Of a stretch of 64,000 bases of DNA, positions 1 to 9,691 are shown in pieces; position 1 is the first letter of the stretch; every line of letters begins with the position of its first letter. The stretch comes from Asticcacaulis sp. ZE23SCel15. Lineage in GTDB: Bacteria; Pseudomonadota; Alphaproteobacteria; Caulobacterales; Caulobacteraceae. The position numbers and the translations under genes are program-made. The stretch spans positions 2,031,001 through 2,095,000 of the forward strand of contig NZ_CP130044.1 of the NCBI RefSeq assembly GCF_030505395.1, read 5' to 3'. The notes below the pieces were generated by a model that saw nothing but the letters and a program-made list of their open reading frames with translations, had not been told where the DNA came from and made no database searches.

Positions 1-606
1 ATTGAGACCGGCCGTCAGGAAACGGTCGGCCAGATTAAGGGCATGGTGTTTGCGCCGCGCTTCTCGCCCGATGGTTCCAAGCTGGCCTATAGCGTGGCAC
101 AGGGCGGCAATACCGACATCTATGTCATGGACCTGCGCTCGCGCTCTACGCGCCGGTTGACGACGGAATCGTCGATTGAAACCTCACCGTCATTTTCGGC
201 AGATGGATCAACCATTGTCTTTACGTCTGATCGTGGCGGGTCACCTCAGATATACGCCATGAATGCCGACGGATCGGGTATCCGCCGGATTACCTTTGGC
301 GGCGGCTCCTATTCGACGCCGGTCTATTCACCCAAGGGTGATCTGATCGCCTTTACCAAACAGTCCAGCGGCCGGTTCTCGATCGGGGTGATGGGCGCGG
401 ATGGTTCAGGTGAGCGTCTGCTGACCTCATCCTATCTGGAGGAAGGTCCGACCTGGGCGCCCAATGGCCGTTACATCATGTTCTTCCGTGAGCCTCCGGG
501 CGGGATGCCGTCGCTGTGGACGGTGGATGTTACCGGCCGTGTTGAACGTGCGGTTCCGTACCCCGGCGGGGCATCTGATCCGGCCTGGTCACCCCGTTTG
601 AAGTAG
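1..606 (+). CDS. tolB: TolB, periplasmic beta-propeller of the Tol-Pal system (3' part)
   Basis: This is the last 201 codons of an ORF that is already open at base 1, so the N-terminal domain and signal peptide lie outside the window. The visible part is a run of TolB/WD40-like propeller blades, each carrying a serine-proline-aspartate type turn ([43 protein letters not shown]). TolB is a soluble periplasmic protein that links the Tol motor to Pal during outer-membrane constriction. The next gene is pal and cpoB follows, the usual tol-pal order, which makes the call secure. Confidence 0.95.
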   Translation: METGRQETVGQIKGMVFAPRFSPDGSKLAYSVAQGGNTDIYVMDLRSRSTRRLTTESSIETSPSFSADGSTIVFTSDRGGSPQIYAMNADGSGIRRITFGGGSYSTPVYSPKGDLIAFTKQSSGRFSIGVMGADGSGERLLTSSYLEEGPTWAPNGRYIMFFREPPGGMPSLWTVDVTGRVERAVPYPGGASDPAWSPRLK

Positions 607-867
607 GGCGCATATTTCTTTCAGGCGAGAACTATCGCTTTTTTACACTTTGAGGCGATAAACTCAGGCTTCATAAGCTATCAATGATCGAAATCGTACA
701 GATGCCTTTGATTTGCAACCACTTCGGTTTGACAAAGCCCCAAAGCCATATCATCGTAACGATCAATGTTTACAGGCCTTATAAAGGCGTCACAAATTTC
801 ATGTATCGGTTTTAGCCCATGAGGCCGATGCGCATTTAAACCGGCAGACTTTAAGGAACGACTTCTG

Positions 868-1422
868 ATGATCATGACCCTCAAAACCCTTTCCAAAATC
901 GCGCTTGTCACGTTCGTGTCGGCGACCGTGGTGGCCTGTGCATCCAAGCCGAAGGAAGAGCCTGTCGCGCCTATGCCTGAGCCTGTGCCGACGCCCGCCC
1001 CGATGCCGGAAGCGGCACCTACGCCCGCACCGGTCGCTCCGGTCGGCGTCATCCCCGGCTCGCAGCAGGACTTTGTGGTCAATGTTGGCGACCGTGTTTA
1101 TTTCGATCTGGATCAATCGGGCCTGCGCGAAGACGCCAAGGCGCTTCTTGACGCTCAGGCCGCCTGGCTGGTGCGTTATCCCGCCGTCAAGATCCGCATC
1201 GAAGGCAATGCCGATGAACGCGGCACCCGTGAATACAACTTCGCTCTGGGTGCCCGCCGCGCCGAATCCGTGTCGCAATACCTGACGCAAAAGGGTGTCG
1301 TTCCGGCCCGCATCTCGACCATCTCCTACGGTAAGGAAAACCCGCTGGATACGACCGCTTCGGAAGAAGGCTGGGCCAAGAACCGTAACGCCAAGACGAC
1401 CCTGACCGAAGGCGCTCAGTAA
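868..1422 (+). CDS. pal: Pal, peptidoglycan-associated outer-membrane lipoprotein
   Basis: A 184-residue lipoprotein with a signal peptide ending in a VVAC lipobox (lipidated Cys24), a Pro/Ala/Glu-rich linker (about residues 29-60) and an OmpA-like peptidoglycan-binding domain (about 70-180). The domain holds the NADERGTREYN segment, whose Asp and Arg contact diaminopimelate in this family. The start at 868 is preceded by AAGGAACG at a usable distance; an ATG two codons later is possible. Pal anchors the outer membrane to the wall and works with TolB upstream. A hairpin terminator follows at 1459. Confidence 0.96.
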   Translation: MIMTLKTLSKIALVTFVSATVVACASKPKEEPVAPMPEPVPTPAPMPEAAPTPAPVAPVGVIPGSQQDFVVNVGDRVYFDLDQSGLREDAKALLDAQAAWLVRYPAVKIRIEGNADERGTREYNFALGARRAESVSQYLTQKGVVPARISTISYGKENPLDTTASEEGWAKNRNAKTTLTEGAQ

Positions 1423-1458
1423 GTCTTGAGAACCAAGCGATAAATCACGTTGATTTTG

Positions 1459-1491
1459 ATCGGGCCTGTGCTACGCATGGGCCCGATTTTT
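1459..1491 (+). terminator. Rho-independent terminator after pal
   Basis: ATCGGGCC at 1459-1466 pairs with GGCCCGAT at 1480-1487 across a 13-base loop and runs into five T residues. It separates the tol-pal transcript from the CsgG-like gene. Confidence 0.75.
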
Positions 1492-1592
1492 GTAATCATG
1501 AGCCGTGATTGCGTATGGTGATTTCCACGGCGACGTAGTAAAATCCAAACCTTAAGTATCAATCATTCACTCAGATTTTCAGGGGGCTGAAA

Positions 1593-2547
1593 ATGCTCAA
1601 ATTTCGTCTTTTGGCCATGACGGCCGCCACGGTCTGCGCTCTGGGTGCAGCCCCTCAAGTGTTTGCGCAATCGACGATGGCGAAATCGTCCAAGGTTCAG
1701 CAGCACCAGAAACAAGATGGTCGCTGAAATCCCGAAATGCTCCAAAAAGCTTGGGTCCATCACCATTGTCGATGGTGACAATTCTTACGGCTGGACGCAA
1801 AACAATCTGGCCCCTCCGGCCAAGTTGCTTAAGGTCGTCGTACAAAAATCGGGTTGTTTCAGCCTGGTTGACCGCGGCGCGGGCATGGATGTGGCCCAGC
1901 GTGAGCGTGAACTCGGTAATTCCATGGGCCTGCAACGCGGCTCTAACATGGGTAAGGGCCAGATCAAGGCCGCTGACTTTGTGTTGGTGGCCGAAGTGTC
2001 TGCCGCTGATTCCAACACGGGTGGCGGCGGTGCGGCTGGCCTGATCGGTGGTCTGGTCGGCGGGCGCGCAGGCGCTGTGGTCGGCGGTTTCCGCACCAAG
2101 AAGATGGAAGCTGAAACCATTCTGTCGCTGACCGACGTGCGCACATCTAAGTCAAACTCATTTTCGGGCAGTGCGGCCAAGAACGAACTGAGCTGGGGTG
2201 TCGGCGCTGGCGCCGGCTTTGCCGGAGCCGTTGGCGGCGGTTATGAAAGCACGGAAATCGGCCGCATGGTCACGCAAGCCTTCATCATGGCCTATACGGA
2301 CATGGTTCAAAATCTGGGCGGGATCGACATCGGCGGTGCGGCGGCAGCCCCAACGCGCAGCTTTGATGTTCTGACGGCCACGACTTTACGCAGCACGCCT
2401 GATGCTAAGGGTAAGGTGCTTCGCGCTTTGCCTGTGGGCTTGACGGTCTATCCGACCGGCGAAAAGAACGGCATGTGGTGGCAAGTGGCCGATGATAACG
2501 ACAATATCGGCTGGGTTATGAACGACAAGCTGTCGGCGTCGAAATAG
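1593..2547 (+). pseudogene. CsgG/HfaB-like secreted protein with C-terminal SH3 domain, frameshifted after the signal peptide
   Basis: An ATG at 1593, preceded by AGGGGG, opens a frame coding a clear signal peptide (MLKFRLLAMTAATVCALG, then a cleavage region near VFA-QS). This frame stops at 1725-1727 after 44 codons. The body of the protein lies in the +1 frame, open from a GTG at 1645 to 2547. It has a CsgG/HfaB-like domain (from EIPKCSKKLG through VDRGAGMDVAQRERELG and a Gly-rich stretch) and a C-terminal bacterial SH3-like domain (from about FDVLTATTLRSTP to GWVMNDKL). Read from 1645 alone the protein would have no export signal, so I treat it as one gene with a one-base gain or two-base loss between about 1683 and 1733. 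A sequencing error, a recent mutation or recoding could explain this. A CsgG-like domain with SH3 suggests an envelope role, but the substrate is unknown. Confidence 0.7.
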
Positions 2548-2565
2548 GTCTTAGAGCCAAGCCTG

Positions 2566-2598
2566 AAAAAACCCCTGTTCTCGCAGCAGGGGTTTTTT
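2566..2598 (+). terminator. Rho-independent terminator after the CsgG-like gene
   Basis: AAAAAACCCCTG pairs with CAGGGGTTTTTT around a short loop. The structure can work on both strands but fits the upstream plus-strand gene. Confidence 0.8.
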
Positions 2599-2767
2599 CT
2601 TGGCAAGGGCCTGGGATTTGAGTTTCCTTAAGCCGTGCCGGGATTTGAGCTTGTCATATTTCGGCCCGTCTTTATGGTTAGTCTCCAGTTTCATAAAACT
2701 GTAACGCCTGACTCTTTATGTTATGGGCCTTACAGTGCAGTTTCTATTTACATGCGGGAGTGTTCAG

Positions 2768-3700
2768 GTGCGTTGGCAACAAACGGCAGCTAGAAAATGG
2801 ACTTTGCGTCATTACGTCAGCGGTCTGGTTATGGCCTTGGCTCTGACGGGCGGTATGTCGGTAATGTCCACCGCCGTCGCCCAGAACTATGCCATTTCCG
2901 ACGAGGATGATGCCGCGCCCGCCGATCCGAATGCGCCGGTGGCGATTGTTTGGGACAAGAAGCGCCTGGATCGTCTGGATCGTAACGTCCGTAAGCTGGA
3001 GCGCGCGGTTCAGAAAACCGAAAATAAAGCCGCACCGCCCATTCTGGTTGAACCTGATCCCGAAGTTGTGGCATTGCAGGCCACCGTTGACTTTCTGTCG
3101 CGCAAACTGGATGAGCAGGCCGCTGTACTGACGCGCCTGACCGGCCAACTGGAAGAAGCCAATTTTGCCGCCACCCAAGCCCAATCTCAGGTGCAGGCTC
3201 TGACGGCGCGCACCGATACCCTGACCAAGCGGGTTGATCTGCTCGATGCCAAATCCAAGGACATGGAGGCGGCTCTCGCTGGCCCCCCGCCGCCACCGCC
3301 CACAACGGGCAGCGCTGAAACTGATTTCGATCAGGCCTATAGCCTGATGAGCAGCAATCAGCTTGATGAAGCGACAACCGCTTTTGAGGCCTTTACGACC
3401 CAGTGGCCGAAATCAGCACAGGTTGCTGAGGCCTGGTTCCGTCTGGGCCAGATCAGAACCATGCGCGGCGATATTTCGGGATCGGTCGCGGCCTATGCCA
3501 CCTCGCTCAAGGGTTGGCCCAAGGCGTCGTGGGCCCCGGAATCGACCGTTAAACTAGCGACCGCTCTGGCTGACCTGAACCGTAAGGTTGAGACCTGTGC
3601 GGCTCTGACCGAGTTCGATAAGCGCTATGCGGCTCAGGCGTCGGCACCGATGAAGTCTCAGGCCAAGGCGCTTAAGGGTAAGGCGCAATGTGCGGCGTAA
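2768..3700 (+). CDS. cpoB: CpoB (YbgF), Tol-Pal associated periplasmic coordinator
   Basis: A secreted protein with a signal peptide (about 2-39 of this start, ending STAVAQ), an N-terminal coiled coil in two stretches (LDRLDRNVRKLERAV, then EEANFAATQAQSQVQAL and onward), a Pro-rich hinge (PPPPPP) and C-terminal TPR repeats beginning at the typical FDQAYSLM motif. In other proteobacteria CpoB trimerises and coordinates PBP1b and Tol activity at the septum. An ATG at 2723 in the same frame would be longer, but GTG at 2768 has GGGAG seven bases upstream and gives a normal signal peptide, so I prefer it. It completes the tolB-pal-cpoB set even though the CsgG-like gene interrupts it. Confidence 0.85.
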   Translation: MRWQQTAARKWTLRHYVSGLVMALALTGGMSVMSTAVAQNYAISDEDDAAPADPNAPVAIVWDKKRLDRLDRNVRKLERAVQKTENKAAPPILVEPDPEVVALQATVDFLSRKLDEQAAVLTRLTGQLEEANFAATQAQSQVQALTARTDTLTKRVDLLDAKSKDMEAALAGPPPPPPTTGSAETDFDQAYSLMSSNQLDEATTAFEAFTTQWPKSAQVAEAWFRLGQIRTMRGDISGSVAAYATSLKGWPKASWAPESTVKLATALADLNRKVETCAALTEFDKRYAAQASAPMKSQAKALKGKAQCAA

Positions 3701-3706
3701 CCGCGA

Positions 3707-5023
3707 TTGGATGACCTTGGCTCGTGGCGGAAGGCTCTTCAGCCATTCGCTGAATTACATGATATTTTCAAAAGCTTTGAGCGCTATCTGATCCCCGGTA
3801 GCGCTCAGCCTTTGGGCGTGGCGGTGTCCGGCGGCGGCGACAGCGTCGCCTTGCTGTGTCTGCTACACCTGTGGGGTAAGCGTCCGCTTGAGGTCTTTTG
3901 CGTCAATCATGGCCTTAATCCGCATAGCGTAGGCTGGTGCGCGCAGGTGGAGGCTCTGGCCGAACGTCTGGGGCATGGCTTTACCCGTCTGGACTGGATT
4001 GGCGATAAACCGGCCACCGGTATTCAGGCGGCGGCGCGTCAGGCCCGTCATGGTTTGCTGGCCGATGCTGCGCGGGACAAGGGCATTGAGGTGCTTTGTC
4101 TCGGCCATAATCGCGATGATATCCTTGAGGCCAGCCTCATGCGGGATATGGGCTCAAGCGTAGGTGCGCCGGAGATATGGGCACCGTCGCCGGTGTGGCC
4201 GCAGGGGCGGGGCGTGTTCATCTATCGCCCATTATTGAATGTGCCGCGGCAGATGCTGCGTGACTGGCTGACTGTCATCGGTGTGGGTTGGGTCGATGAT
4301 CCTGCCAATGTAAATCCTAAATTTTTGAGATCGCGCGCCCGTACTGAACTGATGGGGGGTGAAGCTGAGGCATCAAACCTGCCCGACGCGCCGATCACAG
4401 TTTCGGAGCTTTTAAGCGTACCGCAACCCCTTGGCTGGGCTGGTATTCTTACGATGGATGCCGACCACCTCCTGAACCTACCGCAAGCGGCGGCGCATAA
4501 GGTCGTGGCGGCGGCTATGGTCAGTGCCGGTGGCGGGGCGCGTCTGCCGCGCTCAGACAGTGTGGCGGCGATCGTTAAGGGCCTTAAACGCGGTGAGGCG
4601 GGACCGTTTGTGCTGTCCGGGGCGCGGCTGATCCGGCGCGAGGATACGATCCTGATCGGGCGTGAACCGGGCGATATGGTCAGGCGTCAAGTGCCTCCGC
4701 TAGACCTTGCCCCGCATGACGCGGGTGTGTGGGACGGGCGGTTTGAAGTGCGTGCCGGAACCCGTCCGGTAACCATCATGGCGGTTCAGGGCCATAAGGG
4801 GGCGTTATCCGAGGCTGATCTGGCGCGATATTTGCAGGTTCCGGCAGGCTTGCGCGGAGCGCTGCCGGTCGTGAAAATGGGTAGTGAAACGGGCAACAGA
4901 CTTGTGTTGTTATCCGAACCGGACAACAGTGACGGCGTGACCTTACGGTCGTGGGTGGCCTTGCGTTTCTTATATGCGCTGGGCCAGGTGGCGAATGAAT
5001 ATGATCTGTTGCGCAAACTCTGA
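3707..5023 (+). CDS. tilS: TilS, tRNA(Ile) lysidine synthetase
   Basis: TilS attaches lysine to C34 of tRNA(Ile2) using ATP, which changes its decoding from AUG to AUA. The N-terminal PP-loop motif is visible as AVSGGGDSVALL around residue 41, followed by VNHGLN and LGHNRDD, both characteristic of the family. Length (438 residues) is in the usual range. The only suitable start near cpoB is a TTG at 3707, six bases after the cpoB stop and in the same frame. No strong ribosome-binding site is visible, so translational coupling is likely. tilS next to ftsH is a conserved bacterial pairing. Confidence 0.9.
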   Translation: MDDLGSWRKALQPFAELHDIFKSFERYLIPGSAQPLGVAVSGGGDSVALLCLLHLWGKRPLEVFCVNHGLNPHSVGWCAQVEALAERLGHGFTRLDWIGDKPATGIQAAARQARHGLLADAARDKGIEVLCLGHNRDDILEASLMRDMGSSVGAPEIWAPSPVWPQGRGVFIYRPLLNVPRQMLRDWLTVIGVGWVDDPANVNPKFLRSRARTELMGGEAEASNLPDAPITVSELLSVPQPLGWAGILTMDADHLLNLPQAAAHKVVAAAMVSAGGGARLPRSDSVAAIVKGLKRGEAGPFVLSGARLIRREDTILIGREPGDMVRRQVPPLDLAPHDAGVWDGRFEVRAGTRPVTIMAVQGHKGALSEADLARYLQVPAGLRGALPVVKMGSETGNRLVLLSEPDNSDGVTLRSWVALRFLYALGQVANEYDLLRKL

Positions 5024-5154
5024 CGGGGCAGACATAGCAAAGCGCAAATATCCACACTATATAGGTTGTCGAAGCTGGATTTGACCTGTGCGGGATGAAC
5101 CTGCGCGGATATGATTATTGATTACGCCATGCTGGCGTTGGGAGATTGAGGTTT

Positions 5155-7026
5155 ATGAACCTGCGTTCATTGGCGATTGTCGGGGCTCTGCTGGCGGTAT
5201 TGATCGGCGCCTATACCTATATGAATCAAAAGGGTGGTTATCCGGCGCAGCCGTCGGAAATGACCTATTCGCAATTGATCGCCGCCGTCGATAAGGGCGA
5301 CGTCGCCTCAGCGACCTTTCACCGCGATGAAGTGACCGCGACCACCAAGGACAAAAAGGTCTATAAGATTGTCACGCCGTATCCGAATGAGGAACTGGCC
5401 TCGACCATGAACGCCAAGGGCGTCAATGTGAAGGTTCAGACCGCGCAGACCTCGCTGTTTGTGCAGATTCTGTCGGGCCTGTTGCCGATCCTGCTGATCA
5501 TCGGTATCTGGATATTCTTCATGCGCCAGATGCAGGGCGGTGGTCGTGGCGCTATGGGCTTTGGTAAATCTAAGGCGCGCCTTTTGACCGAACATAAGAA
5601 CCGCGTCACCTTTACGGACGTGGCCGGCGTTGATGAAGCCAAGGAAGAACTGCGCGAAGTCGTTGATTTCCTGAAAGACCCAACGAAATTCCAGCGTCTG
5701 GGCGGCAAGATCCCCAAAGGCGCACTGCTGGTCGGCCCTCCAGGCACGGGTAAGACCCTGCTGGCCCGTGCTGTGGCCGGTGAAGCCGGTGTGCCGTTCT
5801 TCTCGATCTCCGGTTCGGATTTCGTGGAAATGTTCGTCGGTGTCGGGGCTTCGCGCGTCCGGGATATGTTCGAGCAGGCCAAAAAGAATGCACCGTGCAT
5901 CATCTTTATCGACGAAATCGATGCGGTCGGTCGTCACCGCGGGGCCGGTCATGGCGGCGGTAACGATGAGCGCGAGCAGACCCTGAACCAGTTGCTGGTG
6001 GAAATGGACGGCTTTGAGGCGAGTGAGGGCATCATCATAATCGCCGCCACCAACCGTCCTGACGTGCTTGATTCGGCCTTGCTGCGTCCGGGCCGTTTCG
6101 ACCGGCAGGTCGTGGTGCCTAATCCTGATTTGACCGGCCGCGAAGCCATTCTGCGCGTCCACATGAAGCCGGTGCCTCTGGCCGTAGACGTTGATGTCAA
6201 GGTGATTGCGCGTGGTACGCCGGGTTTCTCCGGCGCTGATCTGTCCAATCTGGTCAACGAAGCCGCCCTTATGGCCGCCCGCAAAGACCGCAAACTCGTG
6301 ACCATGAAGGACTTCGAAGACGCTAAGGATAAGGTCATGATGGGCGCTGAGCGCAAGTCGATGGCTATGTCCGAGGACGAGAAAAAACTTACGGCCTATC
6401 ACGAAGGCGGCCATGCCATTGTGGCGCTTAAAGTGCCGGAAGCCGATCCGGTTCACAAAGCCACTATCATCCCGCGTGGACGTGCGCTGGGCATGGTCAT
6501 GCAGTTGCCGGAAGGCGATCGCTATTCGCAGAACTTTACCCAGATGACCTCGCGTCTGGCTATTCTGATGGCCGGTCGTGTCGCCGAAGAACTGATCTTC
6601 GGCAAGGACAAGATCACATCGGGGGCGTCGTCCGATATCCAGCAGGCGACCAAGCTGGCTAAGGCTATGGTGACGCGCTGGGGCTATTCGGATGAACTGG
6701 GACTGGTCAACTATAAGGACAGTGAGGACGAGCACGGGGCCTTTGGCCGCGATGTCTCCGAAGTCACCGCCCAAAAGATCGACGGTGAAATCCGCCGTCT
6801 GGTTCAGGCCGGTTATGATGACGCCAAGCGCATCCTGACCGAGCACAATGATGGTCTGCACCGTCTGGCCAAGACCTTGCTGGAGATCGAAACCCTGACC
6901 GGCGAAGAAATCATCCGGATTCTGAACGGCGAAGAGATTGTCCGTGACGAAGAGACCGGCGTGCTGATTGAACATTCGTCGAATCTGGCGGTGCCGGTGA
7001 CGGATGACGAAAAGGCCGATGCGTAA
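5155..7026 (+). CDS. ftsH: FtsH, membrane-bound ATP-dependent zinc metalloprotease
   Basis: A 623-residue AAA+ protease with two N-terminal membrane segments (about residues 5-25 and 100-125) enclosing a periplasmic domain, a Walker A motif GPPGTGKT near residue 195, Walker B IIFIDEID, the SRH region, and the zinc motif HEGGH near residue 416. FtsH degrades unassembled membrane proteins and regulatory proteins such as sigma-32 and LpxC in other bacteria. The ATG at 5155 fits the family start MN-R-; a TTG three codons earlier is less likely. The gene is followed by a strong terminator. The neighbour tilS supports the call. Confidence 0.97.
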   Translation: MNLRSLAIVGALLAVLIGAYTYMNQKGGYPAQPSEMTYSQLIAAVDKGDVASATFHRDEVTATTKDKKVYKIVTPYPNEELASTMNAKGVNVKVQTAQTSLFVQILSGLLPILLIIGIWIFFMRQMQGGGRGAMGFGKSKARLLTEHKNRVTFTDVAGVDEAKEELREVVDFLKDPTKFQRLGGKIPKGALLVGPPGTGKTLLARAVAGEAGVPFFSISGSDFVEMFVGVGASRVRDMFEQAKKNAPCIIFIDEIDAVGRHRGAGHGGGNDEREQTLNQLLVEMDGFEASEGIIIIAATNRPDVLDSALLRPGRFDRQVVVPNPDLTGREAILRVHMKPVPLAVDVDVKVIARGTPGFSGADLSNLVNEAALMAARKDRKLVTMKDFEDAKDKVMMGAERKSMAMSEDEKKLTAYHEGGHAIVALKVPEADPVHKATIIPRGRALGMVMQLPEGDRYSQNFTQMTSRLAILMAGRVAEELIFGKDKITSGASSDIQQATKLAKAMVTRWGYSDELGLVNYKDSEDEHGAFGRDVSEVTAQKIDGEIRRLVQAGYDDAKRILTEHNDGLHRLAKTLLEIETLTGEEIIRILNGEEIVRDEETGVLIEHSSNLAVPVTDDEKADA

Positions 7027-7040
7027 GGCTTGAAAATCAA

Positions 7041-7072
7041 AGCGGGTGAGGGCAGCCTCACCCGCTTTTTTT
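7041..7072 (+). terminator. Rho-independent terminator after ftsH
   Basis: AGCGGGTGAGG pairs perfectly with CCTCACCCGCT over a four-base loop and is followed by a T tract. It lies between ftsH and the convergent porin-like gene. Confidence 0.9.
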
Positions 7073-7183
7073 ATGTTTAACCGCTCCGCGGTCACCGTTT
7101 GTTTCGCAGACATAGTACAGGCCGCCCCGCTTCCCCATAAACGGAGCAGGATGAAGAAGATGCATTCGCCACTCAAACCTGAA

Positions 7184-8557
7184 CTAAAAACTGCTAGTCA
7201 GGGCGACGGAGATATAGTGCGTATCGGGAGAATTATACGGATAGAGGGCGGTTTTCAGGAAGTGGCCCTTATCGATCATTGCGGCATTGACCTCGGCCCG
7301 CAGGCGCTGGGGCACGAGCCAGATACGCGCACGGCCCTCAAGCTGGTTGCCCGCAAAGCTGCCGGATTGCCCGGAGAAGTCTCTGACGCCTGTGGTTGAA
7401 AAGCTATCCGTAGGCTCCGCCAGCCATAGGCCGCGATAGACCACAAAGGCGTCAAACTGCGCCGTGGGGGCAATTTCAAGCCTGATACCCGGTGTGCTGA
7501 TATTGGCGCGGCCTATCTGGGAATAGATGCCATCGGGAGCGAAATCAGCGCGTCGCATGCCAAATAGGGTATCAAATCGCCCGTATTTGCCGCCCGGTTT
7601 ATCGCCGCTGGCATAATCATATTCCACTGACAGTCGGGTTTGTATCGAACTCCAGAACCCTTCACTAAAGCTGTAGCCTATATCGGCATGGACAAAGCCC
7701 GCGCTGACATCATAGGCGTCGTCGTAGTGGGAGTAGGGCTCTAGGTGTGTAGTTCCAAACTGATATATGGTCTCCAGTTCGTAATCCACATGCCCCACTT
7801 TAGGGGCGCGGATGAGGCGCAGACTTAAGGTGTCAAGTTCGCGGTTGCGGGTGGCCATGCCCGGTGTATCGTCTTCGGAAAGCCTGAAATAGCTAATCTC
7901 GCCGCTAGTGGCGCCAAATAACTCAGGCTTTGTCACTATGCCGCCCACCAGAAATAAGTTTCCCATTTCACGGTCAAATTGCTGCTCATTATCCAGAATA
8001 TACTCCTCATAGTTGGGCAGGCGAACCTGTGGGAGGGTATAGATAAACGTCGCTTTGGTATTGGAAGGCGTTGTCAGATCAAGTTTTACGCCCGTATAGC
8101 CATTGGTAGCGTTACTGTAATCATCCGCTGCTACGAGACGGCGTGATCCGAGATTGAGTGTAAACCGGCCCGCCTGTGCCGTGACATCGTAACCCGGTCC
8201 GAAGGCGTCCTTGAAATCGCGCGCGATATAGGCCTGTACGGGCTCCAGGACATTGACCTCGCTGGTGCCAATCGCACTGTAGGGGCGGCTGCCATAGGCG
8301 CGGCTGTCGTAAAGCTCAACCCCGGTGCGCCACGGGCCTGATCTATATTCGCCAGTCAATATGGTGCGCAGGCTATAGAGTTGATCGTTCTCGCCAAATC
8401 CGGCGCGCGACTGCCCCGACAGGTCTTCATAGCGCACGCGCACCGACCCAGACAGGTTTAGGCCATCGGCGGCCTGAGCGCCTGCGGACATAAAAGCGTA
8501 AATTGACGACAGGCAAAGCGCTGCGCGCAGAGGTTTATTGCTGAGGCTGAATGACAT
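7184..8557 (-). CDS. Alginate-export-type outer-membrane beta-barrel protein
   Basis: A 457-residue protein with a signal peptide (cleavage near SAGAQA-AD) and a body of alternating amphipathic strands typical of an outer-membrane barrel, ending in a terminal phenylalanine (ALTSSF), the BAM recognition signature. The start of the mature part (LNLSGSVRVRYEDLSGQSR) and motifs such as QAGRFTLNLGSRRLVA resemble the alginate export (AlgE-like, PF13372) family, which in non-alginate producers serves as a channel of unknown solute. It is oriented against the neighbouring ftsH and ddl genes. A Fur-box-like palindrome sits 12 bases before the start codon, suggesting iron control. The substrate is not evident. 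Confidence 0.75.
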   Translation of the reverse strand: MSFSLSNKPLRAALCLSSIYAFMSAGAQAADGLNLSGSVRVRYEDLSGQSRAGFGENDQLYSLRTILTGEYRSGPWRTGVELYDSRAYGSRPYSAIGTSEVNVLEPVQAYIARDFKDAFGPGYDVTAQAGRFTLNLGSRRLVAADDYSNATNGYTGVKLDLTTPSNTKATFIYTLPQVRLPNYEEYILDNEQQFDREMGNLFLVGGIVTKPELFGATSGEISYFRLSEDDTPGMATRNRELDTLSLRLIRAPKVGHVDYELETIYQFGTTHLEPYSHYDDAYDVSAGFVHADIGYSFSEGFWSSIQTRLSVEYDYASGDKPGGKYGRFDTLFGMRRADFAPDGIYSQIGRANISTPGIRLEIAPTAQFDAFVVYRGLWLAEPTDSFSTTGVRDFSGQSGSFAGNQLEGRARIWLVPQRLRAEVNAAMIDKGHFLKTALYPYNSPDTHYISVALTSSF

Positions 8558-8568
8558 GGGCTCGCTAG

Positions 8569-8581
8569 AATGATAATCATT
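8569..8581 (-). promoter_or_regulatory. Fur-box-like palindrome before the porin-like gene
   Basis: AATGATAATCATT is a perfect 13-bp palindrome identical to the centre of the classical 19-bp Fur consensus; over the full 19 positions 15 agree. It lies directly upstream of the start of the outer-membrane protein gene on the minus strand, where bound repressor would block transcription or initiation. Confidence 0.6.
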
Positions 8582-8725
8582 AAGGTCAGTGGGACACTAT
8601 CTGAACATTAATGCTTTGCACAGTGTGAACTGAGGCTGCCCGTTTGAGGGGGCAAGATGGCCTTGACCTCATGCCCCTAACCCTTCACAACACGGCCCTT
8701 GAATTTCTAAATATGGTCGGGTTTC

Positions 8726-9691
8726 ATGTCCAGTCTGCCCCTGTCTCATCTTCATGTCGCGGTTCTGTTAGGGGGGCTGTCGTCGGAGCGCGACGTGTCG
8801 CTGGTGTCGGGGAAATCCTGCGCTGATGCCCTTGAGCGGCTGGGGGCGAAGGTGGCCCGCGTCGATGCCGGGCGCGATCTGGCGCAGGTGCTGACCGCGT
8901 TAAAACCCGATCTGGTGTTCAATGCCCTGCACGGGGCCTGGGGCGAAGACGGTTGTGTGCAGGGGATCTTAGAGACCCTGCAACTCCCCTATACCCATTC
9001 CGGCGTCCTGCCGTCAGCACTGGCCATGGATAAAGCCAAGGCCAAAGCCGTGCTTAAGGCCGCGGGCGTCACCGTGCCGGGCGGCGGGCTTTACAACCGC
9101 CATGAGGTCGCGCGCGATCACGTCATGGCTCCGCCCTATGTGGTGAAACCCAATGCCGAAGGCTCCAGCGTCGGGGTGTTCATCATCCGCGAAGGCGCCA
9201 ATCGCCCGCCCGCCGAGGTCGGCTCAGATAGCTGGACCTTTGGTGAAGAGGTCATGGTTGAACCCTATGTCGCCGGTCAGGAACTGGCGGTCGCGGTCTT
9301 AGGCGAAGCAGGTGGCCCGCGCGCGCTCACCGTCACCGATATCGTCTCCAACACCGGCTGGTACGACTATGAGGCCAAGTACGGCGAGAATGGCTCCCGT
9401 CACGTCCTGCCGGCCGACATTCCGTCCACAGTTTTTGAAACCGCGAAACGCCAAGCCGAGTTGGCTCACAGCGCACTTGGTTGCCAAAGTCTTACACGAA
9501 GTGATTTTCGTTATGACAAAATTAAGGACGTTCTGGTTCTCTTGGAGGTCAACACCCAACCCGGCATGACACCGACCTCGCTCGCCCCTGAGCAAGCGGC
9601 CTATGCCGGTATGGGCTTTGATGACCTGGTCAAGTGGATAGTGGAGGACGCTTATGCCCGCAGTGGTACGGGGAGGAAGACGACAAGCTAA
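8726..9691 (+). CDS. ddl: D-alanine-D-alanine ligase
   Basis: Makes the D-Ala-D-Ala dipeptide for peptidoglycan precursors. The 321-residue protein has the Ddl N-terminal motif [15 protein letters not shown], the [10 protein letters not shown] segment, the ATP-grasp core ([15 protein letters not shown]), and near the C-terminus [15 protein letters not shown], which carries the metal-binding Glu and Asn. It overlaps ftsQ by 38 bases and opens the division block, as in other Caulobacterales where ddl precedes ftsQAZ. The start ATG at 8726 gives normal length. Confidence 0.96.
   Translation: MSSLPLSHLHVAVLLGGLSSERDVSLVSGKSCADALERLGAKVARVDAGRDLAQVLTALKPDLVFNALHGAWGEDGCVQGILETLQLPYTHSGVLPSALAMDKAKAKAVLKAAGVTVPGGGLYNRHEVARDHVMAPPYVVKPNAEGSSVGVFIIREGANRPPAEVGSDSWTFGEEVMVEPYVAGQELAVAVLGEAGGPRALTVTDIVSNTGWYDYEAKYGENGSRHVLPADIPSTVFETAKRQAELAHSALGCQSLTRSDFRYDKIKDVLVLLEVNTQPGMTPTSLAPEQAAYAGMGFDDLVKWIVEDAYARSGTGRKTTS

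Noticed and set aside
5308-7176. Minus-strand ORF of 622 codons over ftsH
   Set aside because: Shadow frame of the highly conserved ftsH gene; its His/Gln/Arg-rich translation has no motifs.
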